Part shown: piece by piece, positions 14,358 through 23,223 of the stretch
How the letters are laid out: each line of letters opens with the position of its first letter
Position numbering within the stretch: position 1 is the first letter of the stretch
From: Solirubrobacteraceae bacterium
GTDB taxonomy: Bacteria > Actinomycetota > Thermoleophilia > Solirubrobacterales > Solirubrobacteraceae
Length of the DNA stretch: 35,513 nt
NCBI GenBank assembly: GCA_030725785.1
Contig: JANRFB010000032.1
Coordinates: 62,524-98,036, forward strand
Direction: 5' to 3'
Position numbers and translations under genes: made by a program
The notes under the pieces: model-generated
What the model saw: the letters and a program-made list of their open reading frames with translations, nothing else
The model's database searches: none
Told to the model about the DNA's origin: nothing

Positions 14358-16328
14358 ATGGAACCACTTGTTCACGACGGCACGCTCCACGGCAGCGCCT
14401 ACCCGCCTATCGCCGACTATGCATTTCTTTCCGACTGCGAGTCGATCTGCCTGATCGCCCCAAGCGGCCGCGTCGAGTGGATGTGTCTGCCGAGGATGGA
14501 CAGCCCGTCGGTTTTCGGAGCGATGCTCGACCGTGACGCTGGCGGTTTCCGTATCTCTCCCGCCGACCAGCGCGTACCAGCCGGCCGCCGCTACCTGCCG
14601 GGAACGATGATTCTTGAAACAACTTGGGCTACGCGCACCGGCTGGGTGGTCGTTCAGGACGTACTGCTGGTTGGCCCATGGCACCACGACTCCGAACGTT
14701 CGGAGACGCATCGCCGCTCGCCCACCGACACCGATGCCGACCACGTGCTGCTGCGAACGATGCGCTGCATCAACGGCCACGTCGAGATGCAGATGGAGTG
14801 CGAACCAAAGCTTGAGTACGGCCGCATCCCTGTTCAGTGGGATTACGCCAGCGATGGTTACGGAGTCGGCGTCGCCTCCGCCGAGGATGAGGATTTGAAA
14901 CTGACGCTGACAACCGACCTACGGCTCGGCTTCGAGGGCGGCCGCGCCCGCGCCCGCACGACTCTGCATGAGGGCGACACGGCCTTCGTCGCGCTGAGTT
15001 GGACCGAACATGAAGCGCCTGCAAGCTTTGACGAGGCCTACCGCCGGCTGACATTCACCGCCGACTTCTGGCATGACTGGCTGGCACACGGCGAATTCCC
15101 CGATCATCCGTGGCGGACTTACCTGCAGCGCAGCGCGCTGACGCTGAAGGGGCTGACCTACGCCCCTACCGGCGCGATGGTCGCGGCCGCCACGACGTCG
15201 CTGCCGGAGACGCCGGGTGGCGAGCGCAACTGGGATTACCGCTATTCGTGGATTCGCGATTCAACCTTCATGCTCTGGGGTCTCTACTCGCTCGGTTTCG
15301 CGCAGGAGGCAGGCGACTACTACTACTTCATTGAGGACCTGGTCGCCGGCGACCGCGATCTGCAAGTTCTGTACGGCATCGGTGGTGAGCGCGAGCTCGA
15401 AGAGAGCACGCTCGATTACCTCGACGGCTACGAGGATTCAAAGCCGGTACGAATTGGCAACGGCGCCTACAACCAGAAGCAGCACGATGTTTGGGGCGCG
15501 CTGCTCGATTCGATCTACATTCACACCAAGAACCGCGACCAGTTGAGCGACTCGGCTTGGCCGATCATCGTCAACCAGGTCGAGCGCGCGATTGAAAACT
15601 GGCGTGAGCCGGACCGCGGCATCTGGGAAGTGCGCGGCGAGCCGCAGCACTTTGTCTCATCCAAGGTCTTCTGCTGGGTCGCCTGCGACCGTGGCGTGCG
15701 CCTTGCCGAACTGCGCAACGACCGCGAGCGCGTCGAGCGCTGGGAGGCCGCCGCGAACGAAATTCGCGAGGACATTCTGGCCAACGGAATCGACCCTGAT
15801 AAGAACCGCTTCGTCCAGGCCTACGGCTCCACCGCGCTTGACGCTGCGCTGCTGCTGGTGGCGCTCTTCCGCTTCCTACCAGCCGACGACGAGCGGATCC
15901 GCAACACGGTCATTGGGATCGCCGACGAGCTGAGCGAGGATGGCTTCGTGCTCCGCTACCGAGTCGATGAGACCGACGACGGCCTCAGCGGCGAGGAAGG
16001 GACCTTCACAATCTGCTCATTCTGGATGGTTTCAGCGCTGGTTGAGATCGGCGAGCTCGATCGCGCCCGTGAGCTCTGCGAGAAGCTGCTCTCGTTCTCG
16101 AGTTCGCTCTCGCTTTACGCCGAAGAGCTCGACGCAAAGACCGGCCGCCACCTCGGTAACTTCCCGCAGGCCTTCACGCACCTAGCCCTGATCAATGCCG
16201 TAATGAAGCTGATCAGCGCCGAGGATGCAATCAACGCAGCCAACGAGGAACTCGATGCTGGACGCCCGCTCGAGCAAGTCACAGGCGAGCAAGCAGCAGT
16301 TGAACCGGCCGCCGAGGAGCGCGGATGA
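14358..16328 (+). CDS. Glycoside hydrolase family 15 (glucoamylase/trehalase-like)
   Basis: A 656-residue GH15 protein with no signal peptide, so cytoplasmic. Residues 13-250 form the N-terminal beta-sandwich (YAFLSDCESICLIAPSGRVEWMCLP). Residues about 255-620 form the alpha/alpha barrel: GERNWDYRYSWIRDSTFMLWG (288-308), NQKQHDVWG, GIWEVRGEPQHF with general-acid candidate Glu424, and YAEELDAKTGRHLGNFPQAFTH with base candidate Glu589/590. GH15 members of this bacterial type cleave maltooligosaccharides or trehalose; specificity cannot be set here. The ATG at 14358 matches the family opening, although an in-frame GTG at 14310 exists. The stop overlaps pgl as ATGA, linking glucose release to the pentose phosphate pathway. 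Confidence 0.92.
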   Translation: MEPLVHDGTLHGSAYPPIADYAFLSDCESICLIAPSGRVEWMCLPRMDSPSVFGAMLDRDAGGFRISPADQRVPAGRRYLPGTMILETTWATRTGWVVVQDVLLVGPWHHDSERSETHRRSPTDTDADHVLLRTMRCINGHVEMQMECEPKLEYGRIPVQWDYASDGYGVGVASAEDEDLKLTLTTDLRLGFEGGRARARTTLHEGDTAFVALSWTEHEAPASFDEAYRRLTFTADFWHDWLAHGEFPDHPWRTYLQRSALTLKGLTYAPTGAMVAAATTSLPETPGGERNWDYRYSWIRDSTFMLWGLYSLGFAQEAGDYYYFIEDLVAGDRDLQVLYGIGGERELEESTLDYLDGYEDSKPVRIGNGAYNQKQHDVWGALLDSIYIHTKNRDQLSDSAWPIIVNQVERAIENWREPDRGIWEVRGEPQHFVSSKVFCWVACDRGVRLAELRNDRERVERWEAAANEIREDILANGIDPDKNRFVQAYGSTALDAALLLVALFRFLPADDERIRNTVIGIADELSEDGFVLRYRVDETDDGLSGEEGTFTICSFWMVSALVEIGELDRARELCEKLLSFSSSLSLYAEELDAKTGRHLGNFPQAFTHLALINAVMKLISAEDAINAANEELDAGRPLEQVTGEQAAVEPAAEERG

Positions 16329-17008
16329 GCCAATTCAAAGTGCAGCGCTGCGACGACGCTGAGGATGCTTCACAACTGACGGCAACGACGATCACGAAGA
16401 TGCTCGAAGCCGCGATCAGTGCCCGCGGCGAAGCGCACCTAGCCTGCTCCGGCGGCAACACACCCGACCGCACCTACGAAATCCTCAGCGACCTGCTTGG
16501 CAACGGCGACGGCGTTCACCTCTGGCTTGCCGACGAACGCTGCGTCGGGCCCGAGGACCCGCAGGCAAACTCTCTACTGCTGCAGCAGACACTGAAGCTG
16601 CCTGGTGCGACTCTTCACCGCGTAAAGGGTGAACTTGGCCCAGACGCCGCCGCCGCCGACTACTGCGAACAACTCGGCGAGACTCAGCTTGACGTCGTGC
16701 TGCTGGGCCTCGGGCCTGATGGTCACACCGCCTCGCTATTTCCCGATCATCCAGAGCTCGAGATGACGGGCGCGCGCGTGATCCCTGTTGTCAACTCACC
16801 GAAGCCACCACCAGAGAGGGTCAGCCTCTCGCTGCCGACGCTCTCGGGGGTCACTGACATTGTGTTGCTCGTGACCGGCGCCGGCAAGGCCGACGCACTG
16901 GCATTGACGCTCGGCGAGCCCGGGCCCCAAGCCCCAGCCTCACTGCTCCCGGCCGACCGCATGACGCTAATCGCTGACGCGGCCGCGCTTGGCGAAAGCG
17001 ACAGCTAA
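16325..17008 (+). CDS. pgl: 6-phosphogluconolactonase
   Basis: A 227-residue lactonase of the Pgl/DevB type, hydrolysing 6-phosphogluconolactone in the oxidative pentose phosphate pathway. Family segments are ACSGGNTPDRTYEIL, WLADERCVGPEDPQAN, LLGLGPDGHTASLFPDHP and the late ALTLGEP region. The ATG overlaps the GH15 stop (ATGA), and egtB follows after eleven bases. No glucose-6-phosphate dehydrogenase is in the window. NADPH from this pathway may support the redox genes nearby, which is inference. Confidence 0.93.
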   Translation: MSQFKVQRCDDAEDASQLTATTITKMLEAAISARGEAHLACSGGNTPDRTYEILSDLLGNGDGVHLWLADERCVGPEDPQANSLLLQQTLKLPGATLHRVKGELGPDAAAADYCEQLGETQLDVVLLGLGPDGHTASLFPDHPELEMTGARVIPVVNSPKPPPERVSLSLPTLSGVTDIVLLVTGAGKADALALTLGEPGPQAPASLLPADRMTLIADAAALGESDS

Positions 17009-17019
17009 CGGAGCTCCAG

Positions 17020-18288
17020 ATGCCGACGATGCCAGCAAGCGCAGGGGCCGCAGGCCTGCCCGATCTACTTGAGAGCACGAGGCGACGAACGCTCGAGCTG
17101 ACGGGAGCGGTTAGCGATCAAGAGCTAGAGCGCCAGATCGATCCGATCATGAGCCCGCTCGTCTGGGACATGGCGCACATCGCCGCTTATGAGGACCTCT
17201 GGCTCGTTCACCGTGGCGGCGGCAAGCCGCTGCTGCGACCGGAGCTCGCCGCGCTCTACGACGCCTTTGAGACGCCGCGAGCGGTCCGCGGCGAGATCGA
17301 GCAACTGAACGCCAACGAGGCTCGTGAATATCTCGCCGCTGTTCGCGCCCGAGCCCTCGAACTTGCCGCGCAGCAGGAAGTTGACGCTGAGATCGCCGAA
17401 ATGGTGCTGCGCCACGAACTCCAGCATCGCGAGACGATATGCCAGACGCTGGCGCTGGCGCAGCTGCCCGGTTTTGACCCCGACTTCCGCGAATCGCCAC
17501 CGCCCGCCCCAGGCGGCCACAGCGGCCTTGAGTTCGTCGAGGTTGATGGCGGCGAGTTAGCGATCGGCGCCAGCGGCGAGCAGTTCGCCTACGACAACGA
17601 ACTGCCGCGCCGCGCCGTGCGCGTCGAGCGCTTTGAGATTGCTCGCACGCCGGTGACGAACGCAAGCTGGCTCGAGTTCACCTCCGAGGGCGGCTACCAC
17701 GAGCGGCAGTGGTGGAGTGACGAAGGCTGGGCTTGGGTTACGGCCGAGGCGATCACTTCGCCGCTCTATTGGGAACTAAGCGACAGCGAACGGCCACTCG
17801 AATTGACTAGCTGCGGCCCTCGCGCGCTTGACCCTGACCGGCCAGTCGCACACATCAGCTTCTTTGAGGCCGAAGCCTTTGCCAGCGCGCGCGGCGCACG
17901 GCTACCCAGCGAAGCCGAGTGGGAGGCGGCGGCGCAGTGGCAGCATGGCGCGCCGAGCGACCGCAGCCGCGCCAACGTCGGCCAAATCAGCTTCGACACC
18001 GCGCCGGTCGGCGCCTACCCTGATGGCGCTGCCGACTGCGGAGCGCACGACCTGATCGGCAATCTTTGGGAGTGGACGGCAAGCGAGTTTGACGGCTACC
18101 CCGGTTTCAGCGCCCACCCGTATCCGGAGTACTCGGAGGTCTTCTTCCGCAAGGGCTACCGCGTGCTGCGCGGCGGCTCTTGGGCGACCGATGGCCGCGT
18201 GGCATCGCCAAGCTTCCGCAACTGGGATCTGCCGCAGCGCCGGCAGATCTTTAGTGGTGTTCGGCTCGTTCGCGACGTGCCCCAATGA
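17020..18288 (+). CDS. egtB: Ergothioneine sulfoxide synthase EgtB
   Basis: A 422-residue nonheme iron enzyme that joins a thiol (cysteine or gamma-glutamylcysteine) to hercynine with oxygen. The N-terminal DinB-like domain (15-160) supplies the iron ligands His53 (DMAHIAAYE), His132 and His136 (LRHELQHRET). The C-terminal formylglycine-enzyme-like domain follows (FEIARTPVTNASWLEF, ARLPSEAEWEAAAQW, DLIGNLWEWTASEFDGYPGF, VLRGGSWATDG, FRNWDLPQRRQIFSGVRLVRD). The ATG at 17020 follows GGAG. The stop overlaps egtD as ATGA. No egtA or egtC neighbour is present, so use of free cysteine is possible but undecided. Confidence 0.95.
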   Translation: MPTMPASAGAAGLPDLLESTRRRTLELTGAVSDQELERQIDPIMSPLVWDMAHIAAYEDLWLVHRGGGKPLLRPELAALYDAFETPRAVRGEIEQLNANEAREYLAAVRARALELAAQQEVDAEIAEMVLRHELQHRETICQTLALAQLPGFDPDFRESPPPAPGGHSGLEFVEVDGGELAIGASGEQFAYDNELPRRAVRVERFEIARTPVTNASWLEFTSEGGYHERQWWSDEGWAWVTAEAITSPLYWELSDSERPLELTSCGPRALDPDRPVAHISFFEAEAFASARGARLPSEAEWEAAAQWQHGAPSDRSRANVGQISFDTAPVGAYPDGAADCGAHDLIGNLWEWTASEFDGYPGFSAHPYPEYSEVFFRKGYRVLRGGSWATDGRVASPSFRNWDLPQRRQIFSGVRLVRDVPQ

Positions 18289-19271
18289 GCGAGCGCGTGC
18301 GGGTAATCTGCCCGCTGAACGGGAACGATGAGCGGACGCTTGCCGACGACGTGCTCGACGGCCTGACGCGCCCGTTCAAGGAGCTGGCGCCAAAGCACTT
18401 CTACGACAAGGTCGGTGGCGAACTCTTCGACCAAATCTGCGACCTACCGGAGTACTACCCGACGCGAGCCGAACGCTCAATCTTCGAAGCTCACGGGGCC
18501 GAGATCGTCGCCGCCTCTGGGATGGCAGAGCTGGTTGAGCTCGGTTCGGGAACGGCCGAGAAGACAATGATCCTGATCGATCAAGCGGCAGCGGCGGGAA
18601 TGCTCCAGCGCTACGTGCCGTTCGACGTGACCGAAACGATGGTGCGTCGCTGCAGTGAGATCTGCGGCGAGCGCTTTACCGATGCTGAGATCATCGGCGT
18701 CGTTGGCGACTTTGAGCGCCACCTCGGATATATTCCGCCGCCGATAGAGGGCGCGCCGCGCGTCGTCGCGCTGCTCGGGGGGACGATCGGCAACTTCGTT
18801 CCCGGTTCCCGCAGGCAACTGCTGCGAGCGATCGCCTCGCTGCTGCGGCCAGGGATCGACCACCTGCTGCTCGGCACCGACCTCGTAAAGGATCCAGCCG
18901 TGATCGAGGCCGCCTACAACGACAGCGCCGGCGTAACAGCGGCTTTCAACCGCAACCTGCTGAGCGTGATCAACCGCAGCCTCGACGCCGACTTCGATGT
19001 TGAGGCCTTCGAGCACGTTGCCTTCTACGACCAAGGTCGCGAGTGGATTGAGATGCGGCTTCGCGCCAGCCGCGCGATGCACGTGAAGATTGCAGCAATC
19101 CCGCTGGCGGTCGACTTCGCCTCCGGCGAGGAGGTGCGGACCGAGGTGAGCGCAAAATTCACGCCCGAGCGACTGGCAGACGACCTTGGGGCCGCCGGCC
19201 TGAAGCTGGAGAACACCTGGACCGACAGCGAGGGGCGCTTCGCCCTCTCGCTGTCGAGTCCAGCGGTTTAG
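18285..19271 (+). CDS. egtD: Histidine N-alpha-methyltransferase EgtD
   Basis: A 328-residue SAM-dependent enzyme that trimethylates histidine to hercynine, the substrate of EgtB. Typical segments are FKELAPKHFYDKVGGELFDQIC, LPEYYPTRAE (54-63, the histidine pocket tyrosines), SAM motif ELGSGTAEKT (85-94), PFDVTETM, LLGGTIGNF and LLLGTDLVKD. The late AFYDQGREWIEMRLRA and late Glu-containing strand complete the fold. The start overlaps the egtB stop, so the pair is translationally coupled. It overlaps the convergent thiolase gene by four bases. Together EgtB and EgtD suffice for the core pathway, apart from the final C-S lyase step. Confidence 0.96.
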   Translation: MSERVRVICPLNGNDERTLADDVLDGLTRPFKELAPKHFYDKVGGELFDQICDLPEYYPTRAERSIFEAHGAEIVAASGMAELVELGSGTAEKTMILIDQAAAAGMLQRYVPFDVTETMVRRCSEICGERFTDAEIIGVVGDFERHLGYIPPPIEGAPRVVALLGGTIGNFVPGSRRQLLRAIASLLRPGIDHLLLGTDLVKDPAVIEAAYNDSAGVTAAFNRNLLSVINRSLDADFDVEAFEHVAFYDQGREWIEMRLRASRAMHVKIAAIPLAVDFASGEEVRTEVSAKFTPERLADDLGAAGLKLENTWTDSEGRFALSLSSPAV

Positions 19272-20434
19272 CTGAGGCGCTCGATGATCATCGCTTCGCC
19301 CTGACCTTGGGCGACGCACATCGTCTCAAGGCCATAGCGGCCGTCGAGCGTTTCGAGATCGTTCAGCAGCGTCGTCATGATCCGCACGCCGGTCATTCCG
19401 AACGGGTGGCCGAGAGCGATTGCGCCGCCGTGCGGGTTGAGCTTGTCGATGCTGAAGCCAACCTCGCGGGCGATCGGCAGCACCTGCGCTGCGAAGGCCT
19501 CGTTCAGTTCGATTACATCGATGTCGTCGATCGTCAGGCCGGCGCGATCAAGCGCCTTATTGATCGCACCGATCGGCGCGACACCCATGTACTCGGGCTC
19601 GTTGCCTGCCGTTGCGGCCGTGATGATCCGGGCACGGGGCTTGAGGCCCAGCTCGGCGGCCTTGTCGGCGCTCATCAGCAGCGCCGCTGCGGCGCCGTCG
19701 TTGAGTGGGCAGGCGTTCCCTGCCGTAACCGTGCCGTCCTCGCGGAAGGCTGGCTTGAGGCTGGCGAGCCGCTCGACCGTCGAGTCGGCGCGCGGACCGT
19801 CGTCGGTATCAACGACGGTGCCGTCGGGCAGCGTAACGGCGACAATCTCGCGAGCGAATACGCCTGCCTCCTGGGCGGCTACCGCGCGCTCCTGCGAGAG
19901 CTGGGCGTACTCGTCCTGCTCCTCGCGCGTGATGCCGTACTTGTCGGCCACGTTCTCGGCCGTAAGGCCCATCGCGATGTAGGCATCAGGCTGGCCGGGC
20001 TCCTTGCCCTGCAGCTTCTCGTTCTGATCCTCCGGATGGCCTGCCTCCTGCGCCGCGTTGTAGCGCGAGACGAACTCGACGCCGGCTGCGATGTAGGTGT
20101 CGCCCTGGCCTGAGGCGATGTTGTTGGCGGCAATGCGGATTGCGTCAAGGCCGGAAGCGCAGTAGCGCGAAACCGTTGAGCCGTTTGTGGCATCGGTCAA
20201 GTGTTCGCTGAGCAGCACTGCGATGCGGCCGATGTTGTTGGCCTGAAGGCCCTGCGGCAGACCGCAGCCGCAAATAACCTCTTCGACGGTGGTCGGGTCG
20301 ACGCCGCTGTTTCGCTCCAGCAGCTGATCGATTACAAATGCGGTTGTCTCGTCAGGACGAAGCCCCGCGAGAGATCCTTTGAATGCGCGGCCGACCGGTG
20401 TACGGACGGCATCGACGATTACGACTTCGGGCAT
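19268..20434 (-). CDS. Acetyl-CoA C-acyltransferase (thiolase)
   Basis: A 388-residue thiolase that cleaves 3-ketoacyl-CoA or condenses acyl-CoA units. The nucleophile is Cys92 in STVSRYCASGLDAI. The His motif is GGAIALGHPFGMTG, and the second cysteine is about 373 in MCVAQGQGEAMI; this is CVGGGQG in many relatives, a mild change. NEAFAAQVLPI is also conserved. The start at 20434 follows AAGGAG six bases upstream. The frame stays open further upstream, but those residues cross a tandem direct repeat and look non-coding. A short-chain dehydrogenase diverges from it and an acyl-CoA dehydrogenase is close, suggesting fatty acid or branched-chain acyl-CoA degradation. Chain-length preference is unknown. 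Confidence 0.94.
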   Translation of the reverse strand: MPEVVIVDAVRTPVGRAFKGSLAGLRPDETTAFVIDQLLERNSGVDPTTVEEVICGCGLPQGLQANNIGRIAVLLSEHLTDATNGSTVSRYCASGLDAIRIAANNIASGQGDTYIAAGVEFVSRYNAAQEAGHPEDQNEKLQGKEPGQPDAYIAMGLTAENVADKYGITREEQDEYAQLSQERAVAAQEAGVFAREIVAVTLPDGTVVDTDDGPRADSTVERLASLKPAFREDGTVTAGNACPLNDGAAAALLMSADKAAELGLKPRARIITAATAGNEPEYMGVAPIGAINKALDRAGLTIDDIDVIELNEAFAAQVLPIAREVGFSIDKLNPHGGAIALGHPFGMTGVRIMTTLLNDLETLDGRYGLETMCVAQGQGEAMIIERLS

Positions 20435-20455
20435 TATTTGCTCCTTGATTTTGGT

Positions 20456-20504
20456 CCGGCGGTCGCACTCCACGGACGTTTTCCCCGGCGGTCGCACTCC
20501 ACGG
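20456..20504. repeat. Two exact 20-bp direct repeats between thiolase and SDR
   Basis: CCGGCGGTCGCACTCCACGG occurs at 20456-20475 and again at 20485-20504, separated by nine bases, so the period is 29. It lies in the thiolase leader, between the divergent thiolase and dehydrogenase genes. No coding role is likely because the unit length with its spacer is not a multiple of three. It could be a pair of regulator sites or a recent small duplication. No regulator gene is adjacent. Confidence 0.75.
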
Positions 20505-20621
20505 GGCCTTTGTGCCGAGCGATTGCACCGGCTATGAAGAAGCATAAAGCAGACGGCCGCCGACGCGGCGCGCCGCCTTCTCATACCATTCGCGGCCCAA
20601 CCCAACAGGAGCTTTAAAGAA

Positions 20622-21386
20622 ATGGATATTGAAGGCAAGGGAGCAATCGTCTCCGGCGGCGCATCAGGACTTGGCGAAGCAACCGTTCGCCGCCTCCACG
20701 CGGCCGGCGCGCAGGTCGTAATCGCCGACGTCAACCCAGAGAAAGGTGAGCCGCTGGCAGAAGAGCTGGGCATTACTTTCGTTCAGACCGATGTGCGCGA
20801 GGAGGACCAAGTTCAGGCGGCTGTCGATAAGGCCGCCGAGGCAGAAGGCGGATTGCGGATTGCAATCTCCTGCGCTGGAACCGGCATCCCGATCAAGGTC
20901 GCATCAAGCAAGGGACCACACCCACTTGACGCTTTCAAGGTGATCATCGACATCAACCTGGTCGGAACCTTCAACCTGATGCGGCTTGCTGCCTTCAGCA
21001 TGCTCAGCAGCAACGAGCCTGACGCCGAGGGCGAACGCGGTGTCTGCATCAACACGGCATCGGTTGCCGCTTTCGAGGGCCAAGTTGGCCAGATCGCCTA
21101 CTCAGCCTCAAAAGGCGGCGTCGTCGCAATGACGATTACAGCGGCGCGCGACCTTGCCGACAAGGGGATCCGCGTCAACACGATCGCCCCCGGTCTCTTT
21201 GACACGCCGCTACTTGGCGCGTTGCCGGAAGACAAGCGCGCGGCGCTCGGCGCTCAGGTTCCGTTCCCAAGCCGCCTTGGCCGGCCGGAGGAGTACGCGC
21301 AGCTGGCTCAGCAGATCGCCGAGAACCCGATGCTCAACGGTGAGACGATCCGCCTTGACGGCGCAATCCGGATGGCGCCGCGCTAA
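20622..21386 (+). CDS. Short-chain dehydrogenase, 3-hydroxyacyl-CoA type
   Basis: A 254-residue classical SDR resembling type II 3-hydroxyacyl-CoA (17-beta-HSD10-like) dehydrogenases. The cofactor motif [10 protein letters not shown] is at 11-20, and [11 protein letters not shown] after the second strand favours [26 protein letters not shown] gives the catalytic Ser, Tyr and Lys. [19 protein letters not shown] and [20 protein letters not shown] are typical of that subgroup. The ATG at 20622 follows AGGAG with a suitable gap. Divergent from the thiolase, its likely partner step: hydroxyacyl-CoA oxidation just before thiolysis. Substrate assignment is by family resemblance. Confidence 0.9.
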   Translation: MDIEGKGAIVSGGASGLGEATVRRLHAAGAQVVIADVNPEKGEPLAEELGITFVQTDVREEDQVQAAVDKAAEAEGGLRIAISCAGTGIPIKVASSKGPHPLDAFKVIIDINLVGTFNLMRLAAFSMLSSNEPDAEGERGVCINTASVAAFEGQVGQIAYSASKGGVVAMTITAARDLADKGIRVNTIAPGLFDTPLLGALPEDKRAALGAQVPFPSRLGRPEEYAQLAQQIAENPMLNGETIRLDGAIRMAPR

Positions 21387-21393
21387 GCGAAGT

Positions 21394-22020
21394 TCAAAGT
21401 CCTAGACCCTGCACCCCGAGCTCGTCAAAGCCAATGTGGTGGGCGAGCTCGTGGCGCACGGTCACGACTACCTGTTCGCGCAGCAGTGCCGGGTCGTGGC
21501 CGAAGTCGCGGCGCAGCGTGTCGCGGAAGATGATGATCCGATCGGGGTAGTTGTCACGTGTGGCGCCGTCGCCCTGATAAAGGCCGTAGGCGCGCTGACG
21601 GCGACCACCGTTTGAGATCACGACGGCAACGTTGCGCTGCAGCGCATCGCGCAGCAGGTCCGGCAGATCATCAAGCGCGTCGCGAACCAGCTCTTCGAAG
21701 TCCTCATCGTTGAAAGGGTCAAGGTCGAGGAAATCCTCCTCATCCGGCTCTACCGCCAACCCCTGGCGGGCCAGGCGCTCGCTCTCAACGACCAGGGCCT
21801 CGAACTCTGCTTCGGATTCCGGAGCCGTGTAATCGGAGAGGCGGAAGGCGATCAGAATCGCACCGCCGAAGATCACCGCCACGCCGAGCACGCCTAACGC
21901 AATCACCTGGATCAGGTGAAAGGTTGGGTTGATGCTGAAGCCGCCGAGCAAGACCGAAGTTGAGATTCCAGCCGCAAGCGCGACTACCGATGCAACGGCG
22001 ATGCGGGAGAGCGTTGGCAT
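21394..22020 (-). CDS. Membrane-anchored minimal zinc metallopeptidase
   Basis: A 208-residue protein. The N-terminal third has two membrane helices (about 7-27 and 36-59). Next is an acidic linker (roughly 68-110, rich in Glu and Asp), then a small zincin domain resembling the possible zinc metallopeptidase family PF06262. That domain includes DLPDLLRDALQRNVAVVI, YGLYQGD, PDRIIIFRDTLRR and VRHELAHHIGFDE, where HExxHxxGxxE supplies zinc ligands and the catalytic Glu. The usual family member is a short soluble protein, so the anchored form is notable. With two helices the peptidase probably faces the cytoplasm, which is inference. It lies downstream of, and 14 bases from, the acyl-CoA dehydrogenase. 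Confidence 0.85.
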   Translation of the reverse strand: MPTLSRIAVASVVALAAGISTSVLLGGFSINPTFHLIQVIALGVLGVAVIFGGAILIAFRLSDYTAPESEAEFEALVVESERLARQGLAVEPDEEDFLDLDPFNDEDFEELVRDALDDLPDLLRDALQRNVAVVISNGGRRQRAYGLYQGDGATRDNYPDRIIIFRDTLRRDFGHDPALLREQVVVTVRHELAHHIGFDELGVQGLGL

Positions 22021-22034
22021 CGCGACCCCTGCCC

Positions 22035-23183
22035 TTACCTCATCGCCCGCGAGATCACGATCCGCTGGATCTCGTTGGTTCCCTCGTAGATCTGCGTGAT
22101 CTTGGCGTCGCGCATCATCCGTTCAACCGGGTACTCGCTGACGTAGCCGTAGCCGCCGAGAACCTGCACGGCTTCGGTAGTAACCCACATCGCAGTGTCG
22201 GAGGCGATCAGCTTCGCCATCGAAGTCAGCTTCGCCAGCCCCGGCTCGTCGCGGTCGGAGGCTGCAGCGGCGCGGTAGGTCAGCTCGCGCGCTGCTGCCG
22301 TGCGAGCCTCCATCTCAGCCAGCTTGAAGGCGATCCCCTGATGCTCGTGGATCGGCTTGCCAAAGGTGATTCGCTCTTTCGCGTACTCGTTGGCGTAGTT
22401 AGTCGCACCCTGGGCGATGCCGACTGCCTGGGCAGCGGCGCCGAGGCGCGTGCGCTCAAGCACGCCAAGCGCAACGCTCAGCCCCTTCTCAGGGTCACCG
22501 ATCACGTTCTCCTTCGGAATCCGAACCTCGTCGAAGACCGGTGAGCCGGTCGGAGATCCCTTGATCCCCATCTTCTTCTCGAGCTTGCCGATCGAGACCC
22601 CTTCGCGGTCGGCTTCAACGATGAATGCGCCGATGCGGCGGTTCTCGCGGTCGGTCGAAGCCATCACAACGTAGAAGTCGGCGACACCAGCGTTGGTGAT
22701 CCAGTTCTTCGAACCGTTGATTACCCACTCGTCGCCGTCAAGCTTGGCTGTCGTGCGCATCGCGCCCGGGTCGGAGCCGGCCTCAGGCTCGGAGAGCGCG
22801 AAGGCCGGTGACTTCTCACCGCTGGCGCAGCTTGGCAGAAAGCGAGCCTTCTGCTCGTCGCTGCCGAAGAGGCGGATTGGCAGCGTTCCAAGATCCTGCA
22901 CCATCAAGATCAGCGAGGACGAAGCGCAGGACATCGCGATCTGCTCGATCGCAATGTTCAGCATCAGCGCGCCGGTGCCGGTGCCGCCGTATTCGGTGTC
23001 GAACGGCAGGCCGAGGATGTCGTTCTCTGCCAGCAGCTTGCGAATATCCCATGGGTATTCAGCGCTGGCATCAATGTCATGCGCGCGCGGCGCGATCTGC
23101 TCCTCGGAGATCTGGCGGATCATGTCGCGAAGGTCGATCGACTCCTGCGGGATTGAGTAGGCGTCACTAGCTGTATCGGTCAT
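22035..23183 (-). CDS. Acyl-CoA dehydrogenase
   Basis: A 382-residue FAD enzyme catalysing the first step of beta-oxidation. It has the N-terminal helical domain (YSIPQESIDLRDMIRQISEEQIAPRA), the middle strand domain (FALSEPEAGSDPGAMRTTA, WVINGSKNWITNAG) and the C-terminal helical domain. The last holds RITFGKPIHEHQGIAFKLAEME, EAVQVLGGYGYVSEYPVERMMRDAKI and QIYEGTNEIQRIVI; the Glu in YEGTNE is the usual catalytic base of short or medium-chain members. The ATG at 23183 fits the family opening. An in-frame ATG at 23219 would add twelve residues and nearly meet the divergent arfB start. Chain length is not assignable. Confidence 0.95.
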   Translation of the reverse strand: MTDTASDAYSIPQESIDLRDMIRQISEEQIAPRAHDIDASAEYPWDIRKLLAENDILGLPFDTEYGGTGTGALMLNIAIEQIAMSCASSSLILMVQDLGTLPIRLFGSDEQKARFLPSCASGEKSPAFALSEPEAGSDPGAMRTTAKLDGDEWVINGSKNWITNAGVADFYVVMASTDRENRRIGAFIVEADREGVSIGKLEKKMGIKGSPTGSPVFDEVRIPKENVIGDPEKGLSVALGVLERTRLGAAAQAVGIAQGATNYANEYAKERITFGKPIHEHQGIAFKLAEMEARTAAARELTYRAAAASDRDEPGLAKLTSMAKLIASDTAMWVTTEAVQVLGGYGYVSEYPVERMMRDAKITQIYEGTNEIQRIVISRAMR

Positions 23184-23223
23184 ACCGACAGAGTAGTCAG
23201 CGCTCGCGCGTAGCATCACTGCC

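Noticed and set aside
20435-20773. Upstream extension of the thiolase frame
   Set aside because: The true start at 20434 has AAGGAG in place and matches the family. The extension crosses tandem direct repeats and the divergent dehydrogenase gene.
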